The notes under the pieces are model-generated. The model made no database searches and was not told where the DNA came from. It was given only the letters and a program-made list of their open reading frames with translations. Below are positions 36,709-45,600 of a stretch of 64,000 nt of DNA, piece after piece. The stretch covers positions 5,394,001 to 5,458,000 of the forward strand of contig OZ253474.1 of assembly GCA_965261695.1 (NCBI GenBank), read 5' to 3'. Made by a program: the position numbers and the translations under genes. Origin of the DNA: Bin5 sp965261695 (GTDB lineage Bacteria; Chloroflexota; Anaerolineae; Caldilineales; Caldilineaceae). Position 1 is the first letter of the stretch. The number at the start of each line of letters is the position of its first letter.

Positions 36709-37515
36709 ATGCTGAATGAGTTGAAAGTCGGCCAATTTCTCGGCTTCGGTTTCGTCGTCTTACGCAGTTGCCTCAGTCCACGCGAGGTCACGCGTCTGCA
36801 GGAAGCGCATCGGCGCGTGATTGACGATGCTCCGCTCAACAACTATTTCGGCGGCGGCGTCGGCACCAAAACCGTTCAACCATTTGTCGAGGCTGACGAC
36901 GCCTTCGGAGAGTTGATTGAACATCCCGGCGTGATGGAAGCGATGCGCGACATCTGGGGCGCCGAGTGCCTGTACAACGCCGGCAGCGATCTGTGGTCCA
37001 ACCTGAACGATACCCCCTGGCACTCCGACGGCCAGCCGGGGCGCGAGCAACTGTCGCTCAAGACCGCCATCTATCTTGATGAGCAGGACGAAGAACAGGG
37101 CGCGCTCAACTTGATCCCAGGCAGTCATCATCCCGAATACTGTGCGGCCATTTTCCGCTCGTGCGGCTACTGGGATATGGGACGCCCTCGCCTTCGGCTC
37201 GAACCGCGCAACATTCCCGGGGCGATATCGTTGCATACGAGACCGGGCGACATAGTTCTGTGGGACAACCGCCTTTGGCATTCCGCCTTCAAGCGCAAAG
37301 ACGGACGGCCGCGCCGCACCATGTTCATTGGCTACACACCTGACCCGCAAGATGACCTGCTGGCGATCTCCGGCCTACGCACGACCGTCCGCGCCCACCT
37401 GAATGAGGATCATCCATACGTCTACAGCAGGGAGATGATGCGGAAAGGCGGTCCGTTGCGGGAGAAGATGGCCGCCCGGCTGGAGGAGTTGGGCGTGGAA
37501 AACGTCAGGCAGTAA
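36709..37515 (+). CDS. Phytanoyl-CoA dioxygenase family protein (PhyH 3)
   Basis: This 268-residue protein is the third PhyH-type oxygenase of the locus. It opens FLGFGFVVLRSCLSPREVTRLQEAH. The HxD iron ligands are in TPWHSDGQPG, the distal His is in NRLWHSAFKR and the 2-oxoglutarate Arg is in RPRRTMF. GAAGGAG precedes the ATG. It ends the catabolic run; the next genes are on the other strand. It differs strongly from the other two copies outside the iron site, so it is probably not a recent duplicate. Confidence 0.87.
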   Translation: MLNELKVGQFLGFGFVVLRSCLSPREVTRLQEAHRRVIDDAPLNNYFGGGVGTKTVQPFVEADDAFGELIEHPGVMEAMRDIWGAECLYNAGSDLWSNLNDTPWHSDGQPGREQLSLKTAIYLDEQDEEQGALNLIPGSHHPEYCAAIFRSCGYWDMGRPRLRLEPRNIPGAISLHTRPGDIVLWDNRLWHSAFKRKDGRPRRTMFIGYTPDPQDDLLAISGLRTTVRAHLNEDHPYVYSREMMRKGGPLREKMAARLEELGVENVRQ

Positions 37516-37567
37516 GCGGCTGCGCTAAGTCTGGAAGTTTCAACAATGGAAAGATAGAAATGCGCCG

Positions 37568-38338
37568 CTACGAGTCCGGAGCAGGCGCAAGGTCAGGTGA
37601 ACAGGCAAAGTAGACGATCTCCTCGACAACCTGCGAGGTCGCCAGCGCGCCGGTGTACCCAGCAGGCGCGGGAAGCGGGTAAATGCGCCATGAGGCCGGC
37701 TCTGCGTCGCCGGGAGAGCGCAGCCGACGGGGAACCGAGCCGGCATCAGCCTGAGCGAGTGAAGTTGAGGACATTCGCATGCCGCAGCCCATCGCTTTGG
37801 CGACAGCCTCACTGCGAGTCCACAACTGGAAGAATTCTCCGGCCCGCCGCGACGTGGCCGCCTGGTGCAGACGCTCAACCTCCCGTGCGGTGAATGCATG
37901 CGCGGCCAAATCCTCAGTCTCGGCGATGGGACGCAGCCGCTCAATGTCGATGCCCAAGGGTTGACCGGTGGCCACAGCCAGCACAGCCAGTTCGCTCGAA
38001 TCGGAAAGGTTGAACTCCAGGGCGCTCGAAAGGCTCGGCGTCAAGGCAGGTTTCCCTTGCGGCCCGTATATGAACTGCAGTTTGTGCGCGTGCAAGTTCA
38101 GATACCTTCCCAGTATGAGGCGCGTCATGCCCCGGCGGGCGACGAAGCGGCGGGCATGACGGCCGGAGCGCAAGCGTCTCACGCGCTGCCATTCATCGAC
38201 AGCCAGCGTCTCCTCCAATTCGGCGAGCGTTTGCTCATCTACAGTCAAATGCCACACCCAGACGTGGACTGCTCCTCTGCCCGGAGGTTCGAGTGTGTTG
38301 CTGGCCAGCTTCACGTCACTTTCTACCGAAACTCTCAT
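37568..38338 (-). CDS. 4'-phosphopantetheinyl transferase, Sfp type
   Basis: This protein of about 256 residues has Sfp-family marks: VHVWVWHLTVDE near the start, RFVARRGMTRLILGRYL, the magnesium motif GIDIERL and WTRSEAVAKAMGCGM. In the last motif the usual Lys-Glu pair reads Ser-Glu. It attaches the phosphopantetheine arm of CoA to carrier proteins. It is the last gene in the minus-strand carotenoid/lipid cluster. The ATG at 38338 is chosen because homology begins a few residues later; a weak GGAAAGG lies upstream. Confidence 0.85.
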   Translation of the reverse strand: MRVSVESDVKLASNTLEPPGRGAVHVWVWHLTVDEQTLAELEETLAVDEWQRVRRLRSGRHARRFVARRGMTRLILGRYLNLHAHKLQFIYGPQGKPALTPSLSSALEFNLSDSSELAVLAVATGQPLGIDIERLRPIAETEDLAAHAFTAREVERLHQAATSRRAGEFFQLWTRSEAVAKAMGCGMRMSSTSLAQADAGSVPRRLRSPGDAEPASWRIYPLPAPAGYTGALATSQVVEEIVYFACSPDLAPAPDS

Positions 38339-38409
38339 GGGATCGCGACGCGTCCTTTCCACTTTGGCCCGCCATAACGCATCCGCCACCACATAGCCTG
38401 AATCGCGAC

Positions 38410-39066
38410 TCAGGTCATCAGCAGGACTGAAACGGGAAGCAGAAGGGCATCGCCCACCCGCTGACCGCTGCGCCAGGCTGTATGTCCCCGCAGAAAGACT
38501 CCGATTGCGATCAGCGCGAGCGCCCACCAGGGATGGTCGGGAACTCCTGTGCGGGCCAATCCAAGGCCGAACAATACCCAGGGTGAGAGAAAGACCAGCC
38601 AGTGGAAGACCGTGCCGGCGATTAGCCCCGCCCCGTTTCCGAACCCGGTCAGGGTGTTTTTCGCATAGCCCTCGAGCAGCAGGGCGCCGAGAACGAACAG
38701 CGTGGGCCAGCCGCTCAAGCCGACCCAAATACCGCAGGAGACGGCGACTGCCTTGCCGCCGCGAAAGCCCTGCAAAATCGAGAAGGCGTGTCCCATTACG
38801 GCGGCGAGCGCGATGGCCGCCAGGGTCAAGCCGCTCAGCTGAGCAAGACTCTGGGCTAGGAGGAGTGGCAACAACCCCTTCAGCCCGTCAAGCAGGATCA
38901 CCGTCAGGCCCAGTCCCCTTCCCCCGGCGCGGAAAACGTTTGTGCCGCCCGGGTTGCCGTCGCCGTAGTTGCGGATCTCTTTGCGCAAAACCAGCCGACC
39001 CAGCCAGACCGAAAAGGGGATGCTGCCGCAAAGATATGCGCCCAACATCCACAGTATGGCGTTCAT
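38410..39066 (-). CDS. plsY: Acyl-phosphate glycerol-3-phosphate acyltransferase
   Basis: This 218-residue membrane protein has the three PlsY motifs: GSIPFSVWLGR, GNPGGTNVFRAGG and GHAFSILQGFRGGKAVA. It makes lysophosphatidate from acyl-phosphate at the membrane. Its ATG overlaps the stop of the cruF-like gene (ATGA), so it is translated together with that gene and may suffer if translation stops early there. Confidence 0.93.
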   Translation of the reverse strand: MNAILWMLGAYLCGSIPFSVWLGRLVLRKEIRNYGDGNPGGTNVFRAGGRGLGLTVILLDGLKGLLPLLLAQSLAQLSGLTLAAIALAAVMGHAFSILQGFRGGKAVAVSCGIWVGLSGWPTLFVLGALLLEGYAKNTLTGFGNGAGLIAGTVFHWLVFLSPWVLFGLGLARTGVPDHPWWALALIAIGVFLRGHTAWRSGQRVGDALLLPVSVLLMT

Positions 39067-39926
39067 GCCAGTTGCGCGAAAACTCTGCGCCACGCGATGA
39101 CGACAAATAGCCCCATTCCCACAAGTCCGACCGCCGCCGCGCCTGGCAGCCCAAATAACAGACTCAGGCCGATCGATTCCAGCAGCCACGCCACCGTGTA
39201 GACGAGAAGTAGCGACTCTACAGGCAGCGTGGCTGCCTCGATCAAGGCGAAGACACAAAACGTGATACAGGCTGCCGTCAGCGTCCAGCCAACGAAATTC
39301 AGCGAAGGGATGCCGAAGTCGCTGCCTGGCGGCTCCCACTGCCACAGGTTTCAGGCCACCATCTGCGGGTCGAGAAAGAGGTCCCACGCGGTGATAGCTA
39401 GCCCGGATGTCAGAGAGAAGGCTGCTGCGGCGCGCCAGCGGCGCGGGCGACCGACGGTCCGCCGGCCGGCAATGACCTCCCCAACGGCCCAGGCAGCCGG
39501 AAGCATCATCAGCCAGGCGGCGGGGACTTGGACCGGAATGCGCCCGATCTGGGGTTGCAGCGTCTCGCTGTAAACATAGTTGCCAAACGGCAGGCCGGTC
39601 TGTACGCCAATGAATTCGCTCAACCATGCCAGCATGACGACAATTAGGCCAACCTTTATTGCTGTCGTCGTTGTCCAAACAGTGAGGAGAAGGCTAAACA
39701 TCAGACCTGCCTGCACGACTTTCGACAGAGACAGCGTCAGGAGCAGAGCCGGCTGTCCGCCCAGGCGCAGGGCATGAGGCGTGAGTATCATCAGGAGCAG
39801 CCACAGGACAAACAGCACGCGCCTGCCTATACCCATCTGCCCGCGCAGCCGTGTGAGCAGATGGAATGCTCCGGACTGGTTTGCTGCCGCCCCGTTTACC
39901 CAGGGATCGGAGCCGCTCATTGGCAA
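39063..39926 (-). pseudogene. CruF-like carotenoid biosynthesis protein, interrupted by one in-frame TGA
   Basis: The frame encodes a membrane protein of the CruF/DUF422 family, with FIGVQTGLPFGNYVYSETLQP, VPAAWLMMLPAAW and AWDLFLDPQMVA. It then meets TGA at 39351-39353 and continues in the same frame with NLWQWEPPG and FGIPSLNFVGW. In the family the stop position is normally tryptophan, so TGG has become TGA. CruF-type proteins modify carotenoid ends by hydration. The start is uncertain; an ATG at 39836 is an alternative. It overlaps plsY. Confidence 0.8.
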
Positions 39927-40087
39927 AGTTCGCTCGCCCCTATCAGGGCGGCCAGCAATCTCATCAGCCAGGAGCAGCGGGGCCCGGATTCGTTGACTGC
40001 CTCTGTATCCGCCGTCGTTGGCGTTGCATCTGCATCAGCGCGGACCGGTGAACCGCCCTCAGAAGTTGGCCCCGGATTTACAGGCGT

Positions 40088-40675
40088 CTAATACTCCTTC
40101 AGCTTGCGGCCAAAGCCGGATTCGCCGCCCGGCACCTCCCGCTGTCCAACAACCAGCGTATAGCGGCCGACCGCGGACGCCGCATGCCAAACAACGACAA
40201 AGACTGTGCCCTCCACCGGAAACGTGACTGTCTGACGCTGCCGTCTCCAATAGGCCGTGCGGCTGAACGGTTCAAAGAAAAAAGAGGCCTCAACCGGGTC
40301 GAGCACAGTTGTCCCCGTTTGAGTTGAAACCAGTGTCCGCACCTCTTCAGGGAGTTCAGAAACTGCGCTGCTGTCCAAACCTGCTGCGATGACGCCTACG
40401 GATGGGGCAAACTCCTCCTGCCCGGCGATTTGCGGGATCGTCATGCCGATTTCGATCGTTCGGCCCGCGGCAACGGTGAACATGTAGAAGTCGACGTCAC
40501 CGGGCCGCTCCAGCGTTGCAAATAGCGCCGTCGAAATGGCGGGATCTTTGACAGGCATCGGCGTCGAAGCAGTCGTATCCGGGTTCTCGAAGAACGGCTG
40601 ATGCGCCAGCGCAGCGCCCGTCGAGGCGGTCGCGCAAACCAGCGCCAGCAGCGGCGCGCCTACCAGTCGCCACAT
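40088..40675 (-). CDS. Exported protein of unknown function in the carotenoid cluster
   Basis: This 195-residue product has a signal peptide (LVGAPLLALVCATASTGAALA) and a mature part of beta-rich sequence such as RPGDVDFYMFTVAAGRTIEIG and GTVFVVVWHAAS. The phrase DVDFYMFTVAAG resembles extracellular beta-sandwich domains that wrap hydrophobic or sugar ligands. AGAGGAAG precedes the ATG at 40675. It lies between the lycopene cyclase and cruF-like genes on the same strand. No family was recognised with confidence. Confidence 0.65.
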   Translation of the reverse strand: MWRLVGAPLLALVCATASTGAALAHQPFFENPDTTASTPMPVKDPAISTALFATLERPGDVDFYMFTVAAGRTIEIGMTIPQIAGQEEFAPSVGVIAAGLDSSAVSELPEEVRTLVSTQTGTTVLDPVEASFFFEPFSRTAYWRRQRQTVTFPVEGTVFVVVWHAASAVGRYTLVVGQREVPGGESGFGRKLKEY

Positions 40676-40737
40676 CAGCTTCCTCTTCACAAGTGTCCCC
40701 GTCTGAACGGCGCCAATCCCGCCCTTTTTCCGAAACC

Positions 40738-41526
40738 TCAACCGTGTAAAAAGGAGGAAAACGGGCGAACAACCCGTTCGTGGCTGGGACGGGCCAACAT
40801 GAAAGCTATGCCAGACACGACCAGGGTAGTCGTCAACAGAAAGAAGACAAACTCCTCGATGGGCAATATCCCGCCGATGGCAACGCCGAATGATTGCTCG
40901 GGGTTGATCGTCCACGTGCCGGAATGGATAGCGAAGGCGTCCGCCAGCGACAGAAAGAAAGTAGCGGGAATAAGCGTCCATGCGTTCTGCCGACAATAAT
41001 GCCAGAGGATGTCAGCGCCGAAACCGAACTGAATCGCGATCGGAATCATCGCCCACACCAGCTCCAGACCAAGGTAGGCGCCCCCGCTCTGCCCCGTAAC
41101 CAGGAGATAGAGGCCATACGTCCAGATCAGGACGGCCAGCGCAGTTGACCACAGACGCAACGCGCGCCGTGGGCGAAAGGGGCGGCAGTCGGTCAGCGCA
41201 AGTTGAGCCGCCAGCAGCAGCCACAGGCCAACCAGAATCGTTTGGGCGGCAAAGAACAGATACTATTCGAGCGGCACATAGCCGAGGAAGAGTCCGCTCA
41301 CGAGCGCCGGGTCGTACCACCATAACTTTGCGGCGACCAGATAGTTGTGCCAGGGGGCAGTGTAGAGCATGGCCAGAACGACGTGCCCCACAACTACCGG
41401 AATTGCCGGCCAGACGCGCAACGAAGCAGGTAAGTTGCGTCCGCTCCTGTGCATCGTCCACATCAGCAACGCGGCGGTCAGGATGGGGATCAGGATGAAA
41501 CGGGCGAGGAAAGCCAGATATGTCAT
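40738..41526 (-). pseudogene. Fused CrtYc-CrtYd lycopene cyclase, interrupted by one in-frame TAG
   Basis: The first half (MTYLAFLARFILIPILTAALLM and GLFLGYVPLE) is a CrtYc domain. A TAG at 41263-41265 stands where the second Glu of the conserved PLEE motif is expected. The same frame continues YLFFAAQTILVGLW and then a full CrtYd domain with ILPIEEFVFFLLT. Heterodimeric-type lycopene cyclases close carotene rings, and here the two halves are one chain. It is the gene directly after the CarH-like regulator. Without read-through or repair it yields only the first half. Confidence 0.82.
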
Positions 41527-41580
41527 GCAGGGCCCCCGGGAGAAGGCGCGTGTATGCGAAACCCACCGAATCCACCGGTG

Positions 41581-42981
41581 TCAGACCACTTCCCTCCTGC
41601 CGTCTTCGCTGACCTCGCGGCGCCGGGCCGCTGACTGGAATCGTTCCAGAAACAATTCCAACATTTCGACCACCGGTTCCCCCGAACTCCCCTGAATCGC
41701 CAGGACGGCTGACTGATAGTTCGACAAGTAGCGCTCAAACTCTTGGACAGAGAGATGGCGGCGTTGCAGCAAAATGCACAACCATTCGGCGTCAACGCCG
41801 AGCAACGAAAGGTCGCCAAAGCGCAGCGCAGAAATGATGCGCTTCGCAAGAAAGGAGTTGGCCTGCGCATAAGTATGTTGACCGGCTAACGTGTTATGCA
41901 CCGCAGTCCAAACATGGGCTGAGATCTGTGGTAGGTTGGAAATGAAGTTGGACAGCGATTCCCTGCATGTTGCCGGAGGCAAGGCCGGCTGTTCCAATCG
42001 GGCGGGAGCGTCCAGCAGGCGTTCCACGCTGGCAACCGCACGCTTCAGGTCCGCCCCCAGGAAGTGGCCGGGAATGCCGCGCCGAATCGTCTCCGACAAG
42101 TTGAATATCCGCCCGCCGAACGCGACCGGCACATCCTGACCAGCGACTAGCTCGCTCATTTCCAGCAGATTGCCTGCGGAACACAGTTGCTGCGCCGACA
42201 GAATCACGAGGTCGGGTTGAATCTTTTTGAGCGTACTTTCCATCTCAATCAGAGGAACATTCGCTCCCAAGCAGACGGTGCCGAATCCTCTGCGCTTAAG
42301 CAGGAGTTGCAGCAGAGCCAGTCCAAATGCGTGGTGTTCTTCGGGTGGACCGGCCAGTAGGATCTGGCCGGGGCGGCTCTGATGAGGCGAGGCGCCAAGA
42401 AGGATCTCGATTCGTTGCATGGCCAGCGCGGTTGCAAAGTGGACCTGCTGCACGGAAACGTGGTCCGTGTGCCATGCCTCTCCCAGTTGGCGCAGTCCTT
42501 GACAAAGCAGCTCATGGCAGACGGTCTCCACGGAAAAGCGGGCGAATGCCTGTGCCAGTGCATGGACCGCCGCGCCTTCGTTGTAGGCTAGACAGGCGGC
42601 CAACCACTCTTCGCGCGCGGCGCCGATCTGGCCGTCATCCTCCTGCTCTATGCCTGCGTCCACCGGCAGCGTTGACGTCCAGCGTTCCCTGTAGAGAAAA
42701 CGGCCCGACACAAGCCCTGGCTCTTGTAACGGGTCCCCTCCTGCGCGCTCAATCGCATGCCAGCGCTCGGCTGCCCTGCTGATGCTCAGCCCTTCCTTCT
42801 GCCGCCGAACCAGCCAATGCAAGGTGTCGATGTCTCGGCGAGAATAGATGCGGTGCCCGCCGCCGCTGCGCTCCGGACGCGGAATGCCGTACCGTCGTTC
42901 CCAAGCCCGCAGCGTTTCCGGCTTGACGCCCGTCGCCTGCACAACAGCTTTGAGATTGTAGGTGGGACTGTCCAAGCTCAT
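41581..42981 (-). CDS. MerR-type regulator with B12-binding domain (CarH/LitR-like)
   Basis: This 466-residue regulator has an N-terminal MerR helix-turn-helix (VVQATGVKPETLRAWERRYGIP, wing GGGHRIYSRRD). A B12-binding module follows, with ExHxxG in EEHHAFG and a cap helix WHTDHVSVQQVHFAT; in photoreceptor CarH proteins the cap reads W-x9-EH, and here the Glu is Val. About 130 extra residues follow the B12 fold. CarH proteins repress carotenoid genes in the dark through adenosylcobalamin. It heads the carotenoid cluster. GAGG precedes the ATG. Confidence 0.85.
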   Translation of the reverse strand: MSLDSPTYNLKAVVQATGVKPETLRAWERRYGIPRPERSGGGHRIYSRRDIDTLHWLVRRQKEGLSISRAAERWHAIERAGGDPLQEPGLVSGRFLYRERWTSTLPVDAGIEQEDDGQIGAAREEWLAACLAYNEGAAVHALAQAFARFSVETVCHELLCQGLRQLGEAWHTDHVSVQQVHFATALAMQRIEILLGASPHQSRPGQILLAGPPEEHHAFGLALLQLLLKRRGFGTVCLGANVPLIEMESTLKKIQPDLVILSAQQLCSAGNLLEMSELVAGQDVPVAFGGRIFNLSETIRRGIPGHFLGADLKRAVASVERLLDAPARLEQPALPPATCRESLSNFISNLPQISAHVWTAVHNTLAGQHTYAQANSFLAKRIISALRFGDLSLLGVDAEWLCILLQRRHLSVQEFERYLSNYQSAVLAIQGSSGEPVVEMLELFLERFQSAARRREVSEDGRREVV

Positions 42982-43031
42982 AAAGCCTCGCCATTGCCAA
43001 ACCTGGGCCAGTTCAATCAGTGTTTACGTAT

Positions 43032-43062
43032 ATTATAACGGATTTGTTAAACTCTTGTCCAA
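43032..43062 (-). promoter_or_regulatory. Promoter of the CarH-like gene with 19-base spacer
   Basis: On the minus strand TTGGAC (43057-43062) and a perfect TATAAT (43032-43037) are separated by 19 bases, about 50 bases upstream of the regulator's ATG. Spacers of 19-20 bases are typical of promoters controlled by MerR-family proteins, which suggests self-regulation. Confidence 0.55.
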
Positions 43063-43184
43063 ACTTTTGCTCAATAGGGGCATACTTGGGAATCTCAGGC
43101 AGCCGCAAACCTGTCTCGTTAGCCGTCGTGTCCATCTGCCGGTGAAGTAGAGTGAGCTCTTAAACGGGAGCAGGAGCGCAGGTA

Positions 43185-43275
43185 GGAGAGATGTACGAGA
43201 GTTCTAGGGGAGATTGGGTCAAGAGACATTTCATGCATTACGGCAGACGGGCGGCTGGGAGAAGGGCGCGGGCGT
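43185..43275 (+). repeat. Repeat R1, partial copy b
   Basis: This segment shares GATGTACGAGAG, TGCATTACGGCAGACGGGCGG and CGCGGGCGTGGTCGCG with the fuller copies at 43.8 and 44.2 kb, in the same order. The 3' blocks are missing. Bases 43276-43639 hold no gene I can support. Confidence 0.55.
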
Positions 43276-43639
43276 GGTCGCGGCGGGCGGGGCACAGGCG
43301 CAGAGCGGGTCAAAGCGCTGCATGAATTCATGTGATGCCTTGCTCTGTATCCTGTCGGTGCGTGCGGAGAGTATCAAAGTGGCGCGAAGTGTCGCGAATT
43401 GCCGCGTGAATTCATGTGTTTCTTTGCTCTCTCTGAAAGAAACTTTGCGGATGGGAGCAGAGCGTCGCGTCGGGTGCGGCGGCGTTGTGGTCCTGCAACT
43501 GTGGTTGTTCTGTCAGACAGTATACGTTTGTTAAGGTGCAGAGATGGTCCGCTGCCGCCTTGGTCTTGCGGCTATGGGTACAGCTTATACGGTGGTCCAG
43601 GCTCTTGCAAGGGGGAAGGAGCAGGTTGGACGCTGAATT

Positions 43640-43743
43640 GCGTATTGCGTTTTGGGTAAGGAAAGGCGAGACGGCCACGATTCAACTGTTTCATTCGCGC
43701 GAAGTGTCCCGGTTTCAGACGGGATTGACGTTAGAAGCATTTT
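43640..43743 (+). repeat. Repeat R2, copy a
   Basis: About 100 bases beginning GCGTATTGCGT and including GGCGAGACGGCCACGATTCAA and GTCCCGGTTTCAGACGGGATT match the copy at 46250-46344. No coding potential is evident. Confidence 0.6.
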
Positions 43744-43773
43744 AAGGGCGTTTGAAAGGGTTGATGGGCAGGC

Positions 43774-44103
43774 GAGATGCAGGAGCGTTACACGAGAGAT
43801 TACGAGAGATTGTGTGAGATTGTGTGAGAAATTTTTGGGTCAACAGGGCAGACGGGAGGCTGGCGAAGGCCGCGCGCGTCGCGGCGCGGGCCGGGCGAGT
43901 ACGGGCCGCGTTGGAGGGCCTTTGGCGGCGGATGGAGGGGTTGCACAGGCAGGAGCGCATGTACGAGGGCTCGTTGACATTTGTCTGAACTGTGATTCAT
44001 GTGATTTGTGTGATGGGGGTGATTAACGGACATGGCGCAGATCGCGGTCTTCGTTCACGAGAACCGGGGGAATCGCAGTCGGATTCTGCCAGCAGGCAAC
44101 CTG
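43774..44103 (+). repeat. Repeat R1, copy c
   Basis: A near full copy. It opens with a 10-base-periodic tract (GAGATTACGA, GAGATTGTGT twice), then AAATTTTTGGGT, the GGCAGACGGGAGGCTGGCGAAGG block and TGAACTGTGATTCATGTGATT. It ends with GCGCAGATCGCGGTCTTCG and GGATTCTGCCAGCAGGCAACCTG. Block order matches copies a and d. Confidence 0.65.
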
Positions 44104-44150
44104 TAGGAGTCGCCTCTTTGTCCAATGCTTAGAAGTGTCGAGGAAACCTC

Positions 44151-44440
44151 GAGATGTACGAGCGTTACACGAGCGTTTACGAGAGACTGTGTGAGATTGG
44201 GCAAGAAATTTTGGGTGCATTACGGCAGACGGGCGGTTGGCGAAGGCCGCGCGCGTGGTCGCGCCGGGCGAGTACGGGCTGAGATGGAGGCCCTTTTGCG
44301 GCGGATGGAGGGGTTGACAGGTATGAACGCATGTGCGAGGGCTCGTTGACATTTGTTTGAACTGTGATTCATGTGATTTATGTGATGGGGATGATTAACG
44401 GCGGCGGCGCAGATCGCGGTCTTCATGCACGGGCACCGGG
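44151..44440 (+). repeat. Repeat R1, copy d
   Basis: This copy follows the previous one by about 50 bases in the same orientation, with blocks TACGAGCGTTACACGAGCG, GGCAGACGGGCGGTTGGCG, GGATGGAGGGGTTGACAGG, TGTGATTCATGTGATTTATG and GCGCAGATCGCGGTCTTC. Its 3' end diverges after the TCTTC block. Confidence 0.65.
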
Positions 44441-44513
44441 CGAAAGGGGTCTTGGCCCGGCGCATGCGCGGCGACGACGAGTTGGCCGCGCGCGAGTCGT
44501 ATAAAATCATGTG

Positions 44514-45548
44514 TTATTCATCTGAAGACACTTGTGGCAAAAGGCTGCAGGCTAACGAGAAATCGGTGAGATGGCGGCGTATCTCCTCGAGGTTTGCCGG
44601 CTTGTTGGCCTTCTCTTCTTCCTCCATCTCTTCCTCATAGTCGTACGGACCCCCATAACGTTTCTCGTACAGGTCTTCGATTTGCCGGGTCAGCTCGTTG
44701 GCAGGCTGAAGCAGGTCCTGCAGGTTTTTTGCAGCCTGTTCGGCCTGGCCGGGGCCGACTATTGGCACGGTAGCGGGTATGACAGCGGCCGGCAGCCGGC
44801 TGAGGGGCTGGCCGGTCAGGGCGTCCACTACGGGCGGGGAAGCGGGCGCGCAGTCGGTGAGGAGCTCGTTCAGGTTCTTACGGATAAAGTACAGGTCATA
44901 GAGTGCGACGGGCAGATCATGTCCTTCAGGAGGGTTGTCTATCACCAGTTCTCTGCAGACGTCGATATCCCTCCTTGTGTACTTGGTCAGTCGCTGGTAG
45001 CCGAAGCGCTGTCTGCCGGCGGCGGTCAGGACGCGGGCCTGTGGTTGGTTCTTGCCTTTCGTTTCTACAGGTTCGGGCGCGACAAGGCCCTGGTCGATGA
45101 GGGCGTCGATCCTGTACTGGTCCTGCCAGGCGGTGATGGCGGCGGCAGCGTCGAGGAGTTGGGGGTCGCCAGCGGCACCGGCGACCTGGGCGGCGGCGGC
45201 GGCGGTCTCCTCGCTGCGAATCAGGTCCATCTCGTGGTCGGCGAGGCGGTAGAGTTCGATGAGAACTTTTGCGGCGCGGGAAATGGCGGAGAGGGCGGCG
45301 GGTGCGAGTTTGCCCTCGAGGACTTGGTCCATGCCGGTGGACACTTTATCGATGGCGTCGCGCAGGCGTTCGGGTATGCGTTTGTCGGCGCGGGCGGCGG
45401 CAGACGAGGCCTTGCCGCCGCGCGAGCGCCATTGCCATGCTTTGTCGGCGGGGGCGTGGGCGATACAGTAGCCGTCGAGTTGCTCGAGGCCGTTGCCGCG
45501 GCAGGGGGTCCCGTCTTTCTTGAGGCTTTTGCAGGGTGTTGAAGTCAT
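44514..45548 (-). CDS. Unrecognised protein with N-terminal Cys/His finger-like motif
   Basis: This 344-residue protein begins CKSLKKDGTPCRGNGLEQLDG followed by YCIAHAP, a C-x9-C-x11-C-x3-H pattern that looks like a small zinc-binding head. A basic Gly/Ala-rich segment (RSRGGKASSAAARADKR) and long helices with LIELYRLADHEMDLI follow. The end is very acidic (YDYEEEMEEEEK). The layout recalls hypothetical proteins common in GC-rich environmental bacteria. GGGAG lies seven bases before the ATG at 45548. Repeat arrays flank it on both sides. Function unknown. Confidence 0.6.
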   Translation of the reverse strand: MTSTPCKSLKKDGTPCRGNGLEQLDGYCIAHAPADKAWQWRSRGGKASSAAARADKRIPERLRDAIDKVSTGMDQVLEGKLAPAALSAISRAAKVLIELYRLADHEMDLIRSEETAAAAAQVAGAAGDPQLLDAAAAITAWQDQYRIDALIDQGLVAPEPVETKGKNQPQARVLTAAGRQRFGYQRLTKYTRRDIDVCRELVIDNPPEGHDLPVALYDLYFIRKNLNELLTDCAPASPPVVDALTGQPLSRLPAAVIPATVPIVGPGQAEQAAKNLQDLLQPANELTRQIEDLYEKRYGGPYDYEEEMEEEEKANKPANLEEIRRHLTDFSLACSLLPQVSSDE

Positions 45549-45600
45549 TTCTATTCTCCCTTTGTGTGGTCGCCGCAGGCGTGCGGCAGGTTTTTTTGTT

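Noticed and set aside
39351..41265. Stop-codon recoding in the carotenoid genes
   Set aside because: The two stops differ (TGA, TAG), and intact genes in the window end at both stop types, so recoding is unlikely.
44571..45542. 323-codon plus-strand frame opposite the Cys/His-headed gene
   Set aside because: Gly/Val-rich shadow. The minus strand has the better ribosome site and a structured Cys/His motif.
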